Positions 43,025 to 51,691 of a stretch of 64,000 nt of DNA are shown here, in pieces. The DNA is taken from positions 186,001 to 250,000 of the forward strand of contig NZ_CP047166.1 in the NCBI RefSeq assembly GCF_016806125.1, read 5' to 3'. This DNA comes from Ponticoccus alexandrii (lineage in GTDB: Bacteria > Pseudomonadota > Alphaproteobacteria > Rhodobacterales > Rhodobacteraceae). Below the pieces are notes generated by a model. That model saw only the letters and a list, made by a program, of their open reading frames with translations, did not search any database and was not told the origin of the DNA. Each line of letters starts with the position of its first letter. The first letter of the stretch is position 1. The translations under genes were made by a program, and so were the position numbers.

Positions 43025-44383
43025 TCAGCCTCGTGCCCCCAGCGCGCGTGGCTTCGGTCCGCCACTCGCCCAGTCCAGCAACTCGACGCTATGGACGACG
43101 GGAACTCCGGTGCCGGAAGCGATCTGCATCATGCAGCCGATATTGCCCGCAGCGATGACATCGGGCGCCTTGGCCTCCAGCGTCCGGACCTTGCGGTCCT
43201 TCAACTGGCCGGAAATTTCCGGCTGCATCAGGTTGTAGGTGCCCGCAGAGCCGCAGCACAGATGCGAATCCGCCGGTTCCACCACCTCGAACCCGGCGGC
43301 CTTCAGCAGCGCCTTGGGGTGGTCCTTGATCTTCTGCCCGTGCTGCAGCGAACAGGCGGCGTGATAGGCGACCCGGATCGGCCCGCGGTCCGGGCGCCCA
43401 CCCGGCGCCGCGTCGGTGCCCGCGATCTCGGTCCGGGCAGGATTGGCCGCGCGCACCGGCGCCTCTGGCATCAGCTGCGCCAGAACCTCGCTGACGTCCC
43501 GCGCGATGCCCGCGACCCGCGCCGCGTCGCCTGCCATGTCCGAGTTGCGGAACATATGGCCGTAGTCCTTCACTGTGGTGCCGCAGCCCGAGGTGTTGAT
43601 GACGATGGCATCGAGGCCCGCGCCGTCCATCTCGGTGACCCAGGCGCGGATGTTCTGCGCTGCCGTGCCGTGGCTTTCGGCGGTCTTGCCCATGTGATGC
43701 GTCAGCGCCCCGCAGCAGCCCGCGCCCCGGGCCACCACCACCTCGCAGCCCAGCCGGGTCAGCAGGCGGATCGTGGCGTCGTTGATGTCGGTGTTCAGCG
43801 CCTTCTGGGCGCAGCCGGTCATCAGGGCGACGCGCATCCGGCGCTCACCCCGGGGCGCAAAGCTCTGCGGGTCGTCGTTGCGCGACACCGGCGGGATCTG
43901 CTTCGGCGCCATTGTCAGCATGGCGCGCAGGCGCGGGTCGGGCATGAACCGGGCGAAGGGGCGCCCGATCTTCGCCCCCAGCAGGGCCAGACGAAAGCGC
44001 CCGGGATAGGGCAGGATGCGCGCCAGCAGCCAGCGCAGGGCGCGGTCGCTCCATGGCCGGTCATAGTGCTTTTCGATATACTCGCGGGCGTGATCGACAA
44101 GGTGCATGTAATGCACGCCCGAGGGGCAGGTCGTCATGCAGGCAAGGCAGGACAGGCAGCGGTCGATGTGCTTGACGGTCTTTTCGTCCGGCACACGCTC
44201 GTTCTCCAGCATGTCCTTGATCAGGTAGATGCGGCCGCGCGGGCTGTCCAGCTCGTCGCCCAGCACCTGATAGGTCGGGCAGGTGGCGGTACAGAACCCG
44301 CAATGCACACAGGTCCGCAGGATCTGGTTCGCGCGCTCGGTGCCGGGATCGGTCAGCTGCTCGGGGGTAAAGTTTGTCTGCAT
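43025..44383 (-). CDS. glcF: Glycolate oxidase iron-sulfur subunit GlcF
   Basis: The 452-aa subunit carries electrons in the membrane-associated glycolate oxidase complex (glycolate to glyoxylate). Two ferredoxin-type 4Fe-4S motifs are at the N-terminus (CVHCGFCTATCP, about 25-36, and CLSCLACMTTCP, about 75-86), followed by two CCG-type domains (GAGCCGALTHHMG and HLCCGSAGTYNLMQ) as in heterodisulfide-reductase-like subunits. It is last in glcD-glcE-(membrane protein)-glcF, one nt after the membrane gene. Confidence 0.96.
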   Translation of the reverse strand: MQTNFTPEQLTDPGTERANQILRTCVHCGFCTATCPTYQVLGDELDSPRGRIYLIKDMLENERVPDEKTVKHIDRCLSCLACMTTCPSGVHYMHLVDHAREYIEKHYDRPWSDRALRWLLARILPYPGRFRLALLGAKIGRPFARFMPDPRLRAMLTMAPKQIPPVSRNDDPQSFAPRGERRMRVALMTGCAQKALNTDINDATIRLLTRLGCEVVVARGAGCCGALTHHMGKTAESHGTAAQNIRAWVTEMDGAGLDAIVINTSGCGTTVKDYGHMFRNSDMAGDAARVAGIARDVSEVLAQLMPEAPVRAANPARTEIAGTDAAPGGRPDRGPIRVAYHAACSLQHGQKIKDHPKALLKAAGFEVVEPADSHLCCGSAGTYNLMQPEISGQLKDRKVRTLEAKAPDVIAAGNIGCMMQIASGTGVPVVHSVELLDWASGGPKPRALGARG

Positions 44384-44384
44384 G

Positions 44385-44717
44385 TCACACCATCAGTCGC
44401 GCCGTGGCGAGTCCGAACCACGGCAGGGTCGTTGCAAGGAGGGCGATCACCGTCACCCAGCGGCGGGTCTGCGGCACGCGGCGCATCACGGCAAGGGCGA
44501 CCATGGCCACCGCCAGCACCCAGCCCAGCCACATCAGGCCCAGAGACAGCACCGGGCGACCGCCCTGGAACCGCAGCGCTAGCGTCATCGAGACCACGAC
44601 CGCCCCGGCCAGCACAAGCAGCACAAAAAGGCTGCGGGGCAGGGCCAGCAGGGCCGAGCACAGCAGCGGGCCACCGGCAAAGCTGAGCACGAATGAAATC
44701 AGAAGCGGTGCGCTCAT
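44385..44717 (-). CDS. Small membrane protein within the glc operon, function unknown
   Basis: The 110-aa protein has about four hydrophobic helices (LLISFVLSFAGGPLLCSALL, FVLLVLAGAVVVSMTLAL, LGLMWLGWVLAVAMVALAV, VTVIALLATTLPWFGLA) and no recognisable domain. It lies 7 nt after glcE and 1 nt before glcF, so it is co-expressed with the glycolate oxidase subunits. A membrane anchor or quinone-side partner for GlcDEF is a guess from context only. Confidence 0.8.
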   Translation of the reverse strand: MSAPLLISFVLSFAGGPLLCSALLALPRSLFVLLVLAGAVVVSMTLALRFQGGRPVLSLGLMWLGWVLAVAMVALAVMRRVPQTRRWVTVIALLATTLPWFGLATARLMV

Positions 44718-44724
44718 GCCGGAC

Positions 44725-45918
44725 TCATGCCATCAGGCCGGGGTTTAGGATGCCGCGCGGGTCGAACCGCTGCCGCAGCCCCGCCGTCAGGGCGGCAAGG
44801 GCAGCGGGCTCCGGCTGGAAGCGGGGGACCTGCGTGGCGACCGGCTCGGGCGCCTTCACCAGCGTCGCATGCCCGCGCAGGCGGTTCGCGGCGTCCGGGA
44901 CGACCATCCTCTCCTGAAGGCCGCGATGTACGGCCACGGCGGTCGCCCAGGGATCGCCGGTGCCGAAGCGCGCGGCGCAAGCATCCAGTTGCGCCTCCGT
45001 CATGCCCAGCCAGCACAGCCCGCCGCCCCAGTCGAGCTGGTAGTCGAAGCCCATGTCTCGCGCGGCGGGCTCCAGCTGGGCCGGCACCATGTCGCGGGGC
45101 GCCATGGACAGCTTCCAGACCAGCGGATGATCCTTCAGCACCGCCACGTCGCGCAATGCGCGCCATGTCTCGCCCACGCCGTCGCGGTCGATCTCTGCGC
45201 CGCGCCCGGCAAAAAGCGCAGCCAGCTGGTCCGCGCGGTAACCGACAGAGCCGTCGAAACCCTCGATCCGCAGCATCACGCACCCGGTCTCGGGCCGGTA
45301 GGCCGCCCCGTTCACGTCGTAAGGAGAACCAAGCGCCGCCGACATCACCGCCACGGCCTCCGACGCCGTCGCCACGGGCACCGTCAGAGAGGCCGTGGCC
45401 TCGGGCGCAGGCAGCACCTTCAGGCTGACCTCGGACAGCACGCCCAGCGTGCCCCAGGATCCGGCCATCAGCTTGACCAGATCGTAGCCGGTGACGTTCT
45501 TCATCACCCGCCCGCCGTTCTTGACCACGGTGCCGCGCCCATCGACGAAACGCACGCCAAGGCAGAAATCCCGCGCCGCGCCCGCCTGTATCCGGCGTGG
45601 CCCGCTGACATTCGCCGCCACCACCCCGCCGACCGTCGGCGCGCTGGTGCCGCCCAGCAGCACGCGGTGATCCATCGGCTCGAAGGCCAGCCGCTGGCCT
45701 TCGGCGGAAAGCGCCGCCTCGATCTCGGACAGGGGCGTGCCCGCCCGGGCGACCAGCGTCAGGGCGCCCGGTTCATAAAGCGTGATGCCCGACAGGCCGC
45801 CGGTTTCCAGCACCTCGCCCAGCACCGCGCCGCCGCGCGTGCCGCCGCCGCGGATCGCCAGCGGCCCCTGCGCGCCTGCCACCACTTCGGCCAGTTCCGC
45901 CTCGCTTGCCGGTCTCAT
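44725..45918 (-). CDS. glcE: Glycolate oxidase FAD-binding subunit GlcE
   Basis: The 397-aa flavin subunit has an FAD_binding_4 (PCMH-type) domain: LAIRGGGTRGGAVLG, GITLYEPGALTLVARAGTPL, and GGTSAPTVGGVVAANVSGPRRI, with FVDGRGTVVKNGGRVMKNVTGYDLVKLMAGSWGTLG in two adjacent stretches. The C-terminus ends FDPRGILNPGL, as in GlcD/GlcE. Together with GlcD it forms the catalytic part of glycolate oxidase. 67 bp separate it from glcD; that gap is filled by an intergenic repeat. Confidence 0.96.
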   Translation of the reverse strand: MRPASEAELAEVVAGAQGPLAIRGGGTRGGAVLGEVLETGGLSGITLYEPGALTLVARAGTPLSEIEAALSAEGQRLAFEPMDHRVLLGGTSAPTVGGVVAANVSGPRRIQAGAARDFCLGVRFVDGRGTVVKNGGRVMKNVTGYDLVKLMAGSWGTLGVLSEVSLKVLPAPEATASLTVPVATASEAVAVMSAALGSPYDVNGAAYRPETGCVMLRIEGFDGSVGYRADQLAALFAGRGAEIDRDGVGETWRALRDVAVLKDHPLVWKLSMAPRDMVPAQLEPAARDMGFDYQLDWGGGLCWLGMTEAQLDACAARFGTGDPWATAVAVHRGLQERMVVPDAANRLRGHATLVKAPEPVATQVPRFQPEPAALAALTAGLRQRFDPRGILNPGLMA

Positions 45919-45929
45919 GCTGTCCCCAT

Positions 45930-45987
45930 CTCTTCTTCTGTCCTCAAATATCCCGGGGGGGCCGAAGGGCGGGGGCAGCGCCCCCTC
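45930..45987 (-). repeat. Intergenic repeat, hairpin plus ATATTT/CAGAAGAAG module (reverse copy)
   Basis: Read on the reverse strand: GGGGGCGCTGCCCCC (45985-45971), then CCCCGGGATATTTGAGGACAGAAGAAG. The last 22 bases of this module match the copy at 5759 in all but a few positions. It starts at the glcD stop codon and fills the glcD-glcE gap inside an operon, so it is transcribed. Confidence 0.72.
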
Positions 45988-47422
45988 ACACCGCCGCCCG
46001 GCGCGCGGCGCTGGCGTCCAGCGGAAAAACCTTCGCCGGGTTCAGCAGCCACGCCGGGTCGAAGACATCCTTCACCGCCATCTGAGCCTCCAGATCCGCG
46101 GGGGCGTATTGGTGGCCCATCAGGTCGCGCTTCTCGATTCCCACACCGTGCTCTCCAGTCAGGCAGCCGCCGACCTCGACACAAAGCTTCAGGATCTCGG
46201 CGCCGAACTGCTCGCACAGCTCCAACTGGCCGGGCTGGTTGGCGTTGAAGAGGATCAGCGGGTGCATGTTGCCGTCGCCCGCGTGAAAGACATTGGCCAC
46301 GTCGAGGCCGAACTCCTTCGACATCTCGCCGATGCGGCGCAGCACGTAGGGCAGTTCGTTGACCGGGATCGTGCCGTCGAGGCACATGTAGTCGTTGATG
46401 TTGCCCATGGCGCCGAAGGCCGACTTGCGGCCCAGCCAGATACGCGCCGCCTCGTCCGCCGATTTCGCCTCGCGCAGTTCGACAGGGTCGTGGCGGCGGG
46501 CGATCTCGGTGATCTTTTCCAGTTGCTCGGCGATCTCGGCCTCGGAGCCCTCGACCTCGACAATCAGCAGCGCCTCGCAATCGGGATAGCCCGCCTTGGC
46601 GAAATCCTCGGTGGCGCGGATGCAGGGCGCGTCCATGAACTCGATCGCCACCGGCAGGACGCCGGCCTTGATGATGTCCGACACGCAAGCGCCCGCCACC
46701 TCGTTCGAGGCGTAGCCGATCAGCACGGGCCGGGCGCCCTCGGGCTTGGGCAGGATGCGCAGGGTCGCCTCCGTCACGACGCCCAACTGCCCTTCGCTGC
46801 CGCAGACGACGCCCAAGAGGTCCAATCCGCCCGCGTCCAGATGCGCGCCGCCCAGTTCGACCACGGTGCCGTCCATCAGAACCATCGTCACGCCCAGCAG
46901 GTTGTTGGTGGTCACGCCGTATTTCAGGCAATGCGCCCCGCCCGAGTTCATCGCGATGTTGCCCGCGATGGCGCAGGCCAACTGCGACGAGGGGTCGGGG
47001 GCGTAGAAGAAGTCGTTCTCTTCGACCGCGCCGGTGACCGACAGGTTCGTGCGCCCCGTCTGCACGCGGATGAACCGGCTGTCGTAGTCGGTTTCCAGCA
47101 CCGCGTTCATGCGCGCCACGCCGAGGATCACGCTGTCGGCAGTGGGCAGCGACCCGCCCGCAAGCGAGGTCCCGGCACCGCGCGGCACCACCGGCACGCC
47201 CTCCTCGAAGCAGACCTTCAGCACCGCCGCGACCTCTTCGGTCGTCGCGGGCAGCACCACGGCCAGCGGCGGGCAGCGGTAGGCGGTCAGCGCGTCACAT
47301 TCATAGGCGCGGGTCTCGGCCTCGTCGGTGATCAGCGCATCGGCGGGCAGCACGGCAGACAGGCGGTCCGCAATGCGCGCCTTGGCGTCCACGACGCGGG
47401 CGTTCGGTTCGGGCATCTGCAT
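45986..47422 (-). CDS. glcD: Glycolate oxidase catalytic subunit GlcD
   Basis: The 478-aa FAD-linked oxidase has the PCMH FAD-binding half (VVLPATTEEVAAVLKVC, VPRGAGTSLAGG, GNIAMNSGGAHCLKYG) and a C-terminal FAD_oxidase_C domain (VANVFHAGDGNMHPLILFN, VGGCLTGEHGVGIEKRDLM, FDPAWLLNPAKVFP). It oxidises glycolate to glyoxylate. Start 47422 (MQMPEPNARV) is supported by GGGAGG seven bases upstream; an ATG two codons later is possible. First gene of the glc operon; no GlcC regulator is adjacent. Confidence 0.97.
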   Translation of the reverse strand: MQMPEPNARVVDAKARIADRLSAVLPADALITDEAETRAYECDALTAYRCPPLAVVLPATTEEVAAVLKVCFEEGVPVVPRGAGTSLAGGSLPTADSVILGVARMNAVLETDYDSRFIRVQTGRTNLSVTGAVEENDFFYAPDPSSQLACAIAGNIAMNSGGAHCLKYGVTTNNLLGVTMVLMDGTVVELGGAHLDAGGLDLLGVVCGSEGQLGVVTEATLRILPKPEGARPVLIGYASNEVAGACVSDIIKAGVLPVAIEFMDAPCIRATEDFAKAGYPDCEALLIVEVEGSEAEIAEQLEKITEIARRHDPVELREAKSADEAARIWLGRKSAFGAMGNINDYMCLDGTIPVNELPYVLRRIGEMSKEFGLDVANVFHAGDGNMHPLILFNANQPGQLELCEQFGAEILKLCVEVGGCLTGEHGVGIEKRDLMGHQYAPADLEAQMAVKDVFDPAWLLNPAKVFPLDASAARRAAV

Positions 47423-47548
47423 GATCGGGCCTCCCTCTCTGCCGGAAATCCGGTCAATTGGTAAAATCATATAACCAAAATAGCCATCTGGCGAGGGGCA
47501 ATGCTGCGGCATCTTGCGCTTTGCCCCCTTGGTGGGTCATCTGCGCCC

Positions 47549-47959
47549 ATGGCTTGGGTCAAGATCATACACATTCTCTGCGTCATGGGGTGGATGACCT
47601 CCATCTTCGCCGTGCCGCGCGCGCTGATCTACTGGAAGCGCGAGCACGCGCGGCTGGGAGAGAACGGCCCGCTGGGCGACCTGACCTTCCGGCTTTACCG
47701 CTTTTCCTTCGGGCTGGGCGTGATCGCCATCGTCACCGGCATCTGGTACGGCACATGGCTGGGCTGGCCCGCGTGGCTGCACCTGAAGGCCGCGCTGGTG
47801 GCGGTGCTGGCGGTGCACTACCTCTGGACCGGCAAGCTGGTGCGCCGCGCGCAGGCCGGAGAGTTCCGCGAAAGCGACATGTTCCTGCGCATCTTCAACG
47901 AGGTCAGCGTCTTCGTCGTCATCGCCGTGCTCTGGGCCGTTGTCGCCCAGCCGTTCTGA
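47549..47959 (+). CDS. HemJ/CopD-like four-helix membrane protein
   Basis: The 136-aa integral membrane protein has four hydrophobic helices and the pattern of the HemJ/CopD superfamily: a His in the first helix (KIIHILCVMGWM), VPRALIYWKRE after it, and LHLKAALV with AVHYLW in the third helix. HemJ converts protoporphyrinogen IX to protoporphyrin IX; CopD handles copper. This protein is close in layout to HemJ but I cannot separate it from paralogs. It is divergent from glcD and coupled by TGATG to the DUF599 gene. Confidence 0.72.
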   Translation: MAWVKIIHILCVMGWMTSIFAVPRALIYWKREHARLGENGPLGDLTFRLYRFSFGLGVIAIVTGIWYGTWLGWPAWLHLKAALVAVLAVHYLWTGKLVRRAQAGEFRESDMFLRIFNEVSVFVVIAVLWAVVAQPF

Positions 47960-48681
47960 TGGACGCGCGCTACCTCAACGCCTTCACCGCTCTGGACTAC
48001 GCGGCCCTCGCGCTGCTGCTGGTGGCGTGGTTCGGGTCGAGCTGGTTCATAGAGCACCCGCCCGCGTCCCGGCCCTCGACCGCGAAGATCATGGCGCAGT
48101 ACCGACGCGTCTGGATGGTCGCCTTCCTGCACCGCGATCCGCGCATCTTCGACAGCCAGATCGTCAGCAGCCTGCGGCAAAGCACAGCCTTCTTCGCCTC
48201 GGGCAGCATGATCGCCATCGGCGGGGGCTTTGCACTGCTGGGCAATGCAGAGCGGCTGCGCGGTGTGGCACAGGACCTGACGCAGGTGACGGACCCGGTG
48301 ATCGTCTGGGAGATCAAGATCTTCGTCATGCTGGGCTTCGCCGTGAACGCCTTCCTGAAGTTCGTCTGGTCGCACCGGCTGTTCGGCTATTGCTCGATCC
48401 TGATGGCGGCGGTGCCCAACGACCCCGAGGACCCGGTGGCCCTGCCGCGCGCCCGGAAGGCCGGAGAGATCAACGTCACGGCGGGGCGCGGCTACAACCG
48501 CGGCCTGCGGTCGGTCTATTTCGGCATCGCGAGCGCGGCGTGGCTGGCGGGGTCGGTGCCTCTGATCGTGGCGACGCTGTTCACGCTGGGCGTGGTGCTG
48601 CGCCGCGAATTCACCGCCGAGTCCCGCACGATCCTGCTGGAGACGACGGACGGCATGCCGGAGTTTCCGCCGAAGAAGTGA
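47959..48681 (+). CDS. DUF599 family membrane protein
   Basis: The 240-aa inner-membrane protein has about four hydrophobic segments (ALDYAALALLLVAWFGSSWF, FFASGSMIAIGGGFALLG, IKIFVMLGFAVNAFLKF, GIASAAWLAGSVPLIVATLF). The conserved block WMVAFLHRDPRIFDSQIVSSL matches DUF599. Its function is unknown in the literature I know. It overlaps the HemJ-like gene by TGATG, so both membrane proteins are made together. Confidence 0.88.
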   Translation: MDARYLNAFTALDYAALALLLVAWFGSSWFIEHPPASRPSTAKIMAQYRRVWMVAFLHRDPRIFDSQIVSSLRQSTAFFASGSMIAIGGGFALLGNAERLRGVAQDLTQVTDPVIVWEIKIFVMLGFAVNAFLKFVWSHRLFGYCSILMAAVPNDPEDPVALPRARKAGEINVTAGRGYNRGLRSVYFGIASAAWLAGSVPLIVATLFTLGVVLRREFTAESRTILLETTDGMPEFPPKK

Positions 48682-48735
48682 CGGCCGCATGGCTTTGATC
48701 GGGCTGACCTACGGAACAGCCCCTCAAGCGATGAG

Positions 48736-48900
48736 CCGCGCCATCGACGGGCCGTGGCGCGGCGACCCCGAGGGTTCAGGAAGGCAGTTTATCCCGGCAA
48801 AGTCCGTACGACCCCAGACAGGCCGCGCCTGCATCAGCCAAATCGCCGGGCCAAGGGGACGGCCCGGCGATGGCGCGGCGGCTGCGCCTTGGGGCCGCGC
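48736..48900 (-). repeat. Dispersed palindromic repeat, copy B (inverted relative to copy A)
   Basis: The reverse strand matches 18834-18994 over about 160 bp. The 11-bp arms ATCGCCGGGCC (48842-48852) and GGCCCGGCGAT (48861-48871) are identical to copy A, while the loop differs (AAGGGGAC). GGCAGTTTATCCC and GTCCGTACG are shared. It occupies most of the 347-bp gap between DUF599 and the VWA gene; nothing else is evident in that gap. Confidence 0.85.
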
Positions 48901-49028
48901 TTGGTGGTTGGTCGCGCTCGTCCCGATAACATAAGGCCCCGCGGCGGCCCTCGGTCTTGAGTCCGCTCTGGGCGTTGGAATGCGCCCGTCCCGAACGCAT
49001 ACGGTCCGGGACGGGGCAGGGCGGCACC

Positions 49029-50978
49029 TTATTGGCTCAGGCTCTCGGCCAAGCGCATCAGGGTGATCGCCTCCTGCCGGTAGCCGTAGGGGTCCTCGCC
49101 CCGCGAGCCTTGGGCCAGCGCCATGGCGTCGCCGATGCTCCAGTCGCCGACCATGTCCGAGCCGCGCAGGATCTGCCCGAAGCCCGCGATGGCCGTGGCC
49201 CATTGCGCGTCCGGCAGGGGCGCGGCATCCGCCATGATCGGCACCTCGATCAACTGGCTCACCTCTTCGCCCGGCGCCTTGTGGCGCAGCTTGAGGAAGC
49301 CCAGCTCGGATGCATCGCCCGCCACCGGCTGCGCCGCGCCGTATCGCAGCGGGTCGGTCATCCGCGCGTCGGACCCTGCGGGCGTGATCTCGTAGATCGC
49401 GGTGACCTGATGGCCCGCGCCGATCTCTCCGGCATCGACCTTGTCGTTGTTGAAATCCTCGCGGCGCAGGGCGCGAGTCTCGTACCCGATCAGCCTGTAT
49501 TCCGAGACGGCGGCGGGATTCCATTCCACCTGGATCTTCACGTCGTCGGCGATGGGCACCAGCGCGCCGGTCAACTGGTCCACCAGCACCTTCTGCGCCT
49601 CGGCCAGCGTGTCGATGTAGGAGGCCATGCCGTTTCCGGTCTGCGCCAGCGCCTGCATGGTCGCGTCGTCCAGATTGCCGCGCCCGAAGCCCAGCACCGA
49701 CAGGTAGGTGCCGCTCTCGCGCTGGGCGGCGATGTAGTCCTTCAGGTCGTCCGGATCGCTGATGCCGATGTTGAAATCGCCGTCTGTGGCAAGGATCACC
49801 CGGCTGACCTCTCCGTCCCCGGCCATCTCGGCGGCGGTGGCATAGGCCTGCTGCAACCCCGCCTGACCGGCGGTGCCACCCCCGGCCTGCAAGCGTTCAA
49901 GCGCGGCAAGGATGGTCTCGCGGTCCGAGGCGGGCGTCGGGTCCAGCACGCGGCCCGCGCTGCCCGCGTAGGTCACGATGGAGACGCTGTCCTCGGGGTC
50001 GAGCTGGCCCAGCATCAGGCGAAAGCTCTGCTTGAGCAGGGGCAGCTTGTCGGGCTGCTCCATCGACCCCGAGGTGTCGATCAGGAAGACGAGGTTCATC
50101 GCGGGCCGCTCTGCGGGCAGCGCGCCCTGTAGCCCGATATGCACGATCCGCGTGCCTTCGCGCCACGGCGTGTCCGAGACACCGATGGCGGCGGCGAAGG
50201 GCGCATCGCCCTCGGGCGCGGGGTAGTCATAGGGGAAGTAGTTCACCATCTCCTCGACCCGCACGGCGTCCTTCGGCGGCAGCATCCCGTTGGTCAGAGA
50301 GTTGCGCACGATGGACCAAGAGGCCGTGTCCACGTCGACCGAGAAGGTCGAAACGGGCTCTTCCGCCGTGACCGTGACGCTGTTCTCCTCGGCTTCGGGG
50401 AAGGCCTCGGTGTCGGGCAGACCGGCGACCGGCGCGTCGAAGGACGGCGCGGGCATGGGGGCGGGGCTGACCACGCCGGGCGCCATCTTGGCGGCGCCGC
50501 CCATGGCGCGGTTCTGAACGGCGGCACTGGGCGCGGCGAAGGTCTCTGGCATCGGCTCCGCCGCCATGTCGGCCATGGGGGGCGCGGCCTCGACCTCTTC
50601 GACGGGCGCGGGTTCCACCAGCGGCGGCTCGGCCTCTTCGGTCAGCACGACGGGCTCTGGCGTGGCCTCGCGGCTGCGCAGGCTTGGTGCCTGTTCCTGC
50701 AAAACGGGAATGACGGTGACCATGGCGACAGCGGCCAGCGCGGTCGTCGCGGTCAGAAAGCCTTTGCTGGAAATCGTTGCGTACATCTTGCGCACTCCTC
50801 TGAGAATGCCCCCCTCCCGGGTGGGCTCAGAGGTCAGACGCGCCGCATCGGTCGATCCTTGGAGGTCGTCGAAATTTTTCATCGCCAGCGTCAGGGCGCG
50901 CTTGCGCGCCTCGGGGTCCGGCCCGGGCAGGCCCGCATCGAAGGCGCGCTTCAGATCGTCGAACTCGTCACCGCTCAT
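49029..50978 (-). CDS. Membrane-anchored VWA-domain protein, possible anti-sigma factor
   Basis: The 649-aa protein has a cytoplasmic N-terminus (1-72, starting MSGDEFDDLKRAFDAGLPGP), one transmembrane helix (about 73-93), a proline-rich stretch, a von Willebrand N-terminal segment (FSVDVDTASWSIVRNSL), a VWA domain with intact MIDAS DTSGS (about residue 298) and a C-terminal DUF3520-like part. VWA domains bind ligands through a divalent metal. The ATG overlaps the stop of the ECF sigma gene (ATGA). By position and topology the N-terminus could hold the sigma factor at the membrane; no known anti-sigma motif is visible. Confidence 0.85.
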   Translation of the reverse strand: MSGDEFDDLKRAFDAGLPGPDPEARKRALTLAMKNFDDLQGSTDAARLTSEPTREGGILRGVRKMYATISSKGFLTATTALAAVAMVTVIPVLQEQAPSLRSREATPEPVVLTEEAEPPLVEPAPVEEVEAAPPMADMAAEPMPETFAAPSAAVQNRAMGGAAKMAPGVVSPAPMPAPSFDAPVAGLPDTEAFPEAEENSVTVTAEEPVSTFSVDVDTASWSIVRNSLTNGMLPPKDAVRVEEMVNYFPYDYPAPEGDAPFAAAIGVSDTPWREGTRIVHIGLQGALPAERPAMNLVFLIDTSGSMEQPDKLPLLKQSFRLMLGQLDPEDSVSIVTYAGSAGRVLDPTPASDRETILAALERLQAGGGTAGQAGLQQAYATAAEMAGDGEVSRVILATDGDFNIGISDPDDLKDYIAAQRESGTYLSVLGFGRGNLDDATMQALAQTGNGMASYIDTLAEAQKVLVDQLTGALVPIADDVKIQVEWNPAAVSEYRLIGYETRALRREDFNNDKVDAGEIGAGHQVTAIYEITPAGSDARMTDPLRYGAAQPVAGDASELGFLKLRHKAPGEEVSQLIEVPIMADAAPLPDAQWATAIAGFGQILRGSDMVGDWSIGDAMALAQGSRGEDPYGYRQEAITLMRLAESLSQ

Positions 50979-51511
50979 GCCTCTGCCTCCTTCATCGCCT
51001 TCAGCCGCTTGCGGCATTCCGAAATGCGCCAGCTGACCGTGCCTTCCGAGACCTCCAGCACCTGCGCCGCCTCGGCGTGGGTCACGCCGTCCAGCACCAG
51101 CGCCAGCGTCTCGCGCAACTCGACCGAAAGGCCGCGCATGGCCTCGGTCAGCCAGTCCAGACGGTCTGCCGTCTCGGCCTCTTCGGCGCGGCGGCCCAAC
51201 TCCCAGTCGCCCCAGCCCTCGGCGGCCTTGGCATGGGTGGCGCGGCGCCGGAACCGGTCCCGCGCCGCGTTCACCGTGATGCGGTAAAGCCATGTCGTCA
51301 GCTTCGCCTCGCCCCGGAAGCCGCGCAGCTTGGCGGGCAGGGCGGCGCAGATGTCCTGCGCCAGATCCTCGGCCTCGGCCCGGCTGCCGGTCAGCTTTAC
51401 CGCATAGGCGTAGACACGGTCATAGACCCGCTCGACAAGCAGGGCAAAGGCCTGCCGGTCGCCGTCTGCCGCCGCGCGGGCGAGGGTTTCGTCACTGACA
51501 TCCATCCGCAT
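50975..51511 (-). CDS. ECF-type RNA polymerase sigma factor
   Basis: The 178-aa protein has sigma-70 region 2 (about 25-90: YDRVYAYAVKLTGSRAEAEDLAQDICAALP and the -10-binding TTWLYRITVNAARDRFRRR) and region 4 (about 125-175: ELRETLALVLDGVTHAEAAQVL, EVSEGTVSWRISECRKRL). It lacks regions 1 and 3, so it is a group IV factor. The start is not certain: ATG 51511 and ATG 51505 are both possible, neither with a strong ribosome site. Cotranslated with the VWA protein. Confidence 0.9.
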   Translation of the reverse strand: MRMDVSDETLARAAADGDRQAFALLVERVYDRVYAYAVKLTGSRAEAEDLAQDICAALPAKLRGFRGEAKLTTWLYRITVNAARDRFRRRATHAKAAEGWGDWELGRRAEEAETADRLDWLTEAMRGLSVELRETLALVLDGVTHAEAAQVLEVSEGTVSWRISECRKRLKAMKEAEA

Positions 51512-51691
51512 CTTGTCACTTGGACGCGCGCCGGGGTGCAATCCTTGGATACCTGACCAAATTTTTTCCAACGCGCCCGGATTTCTGAGGTCGGGGCAGG
51601 CAGACGGCCCGCTCTCATCCCCCCGCGCCCGGGTGTCGCTGGCACCGCAGGCATCCCGTAGGTCGGGCTTCAGCCCGGCCATGGTCAAGGA

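Noticed and set aside
48724-49524. Reverse-strand open frame spanning the dispersed repeat and the VWA 3' end
   Set aside because: It overlaps the VWA gene in another frame and translates the palindromic repeat; the matching frame in copy A is not conserved.
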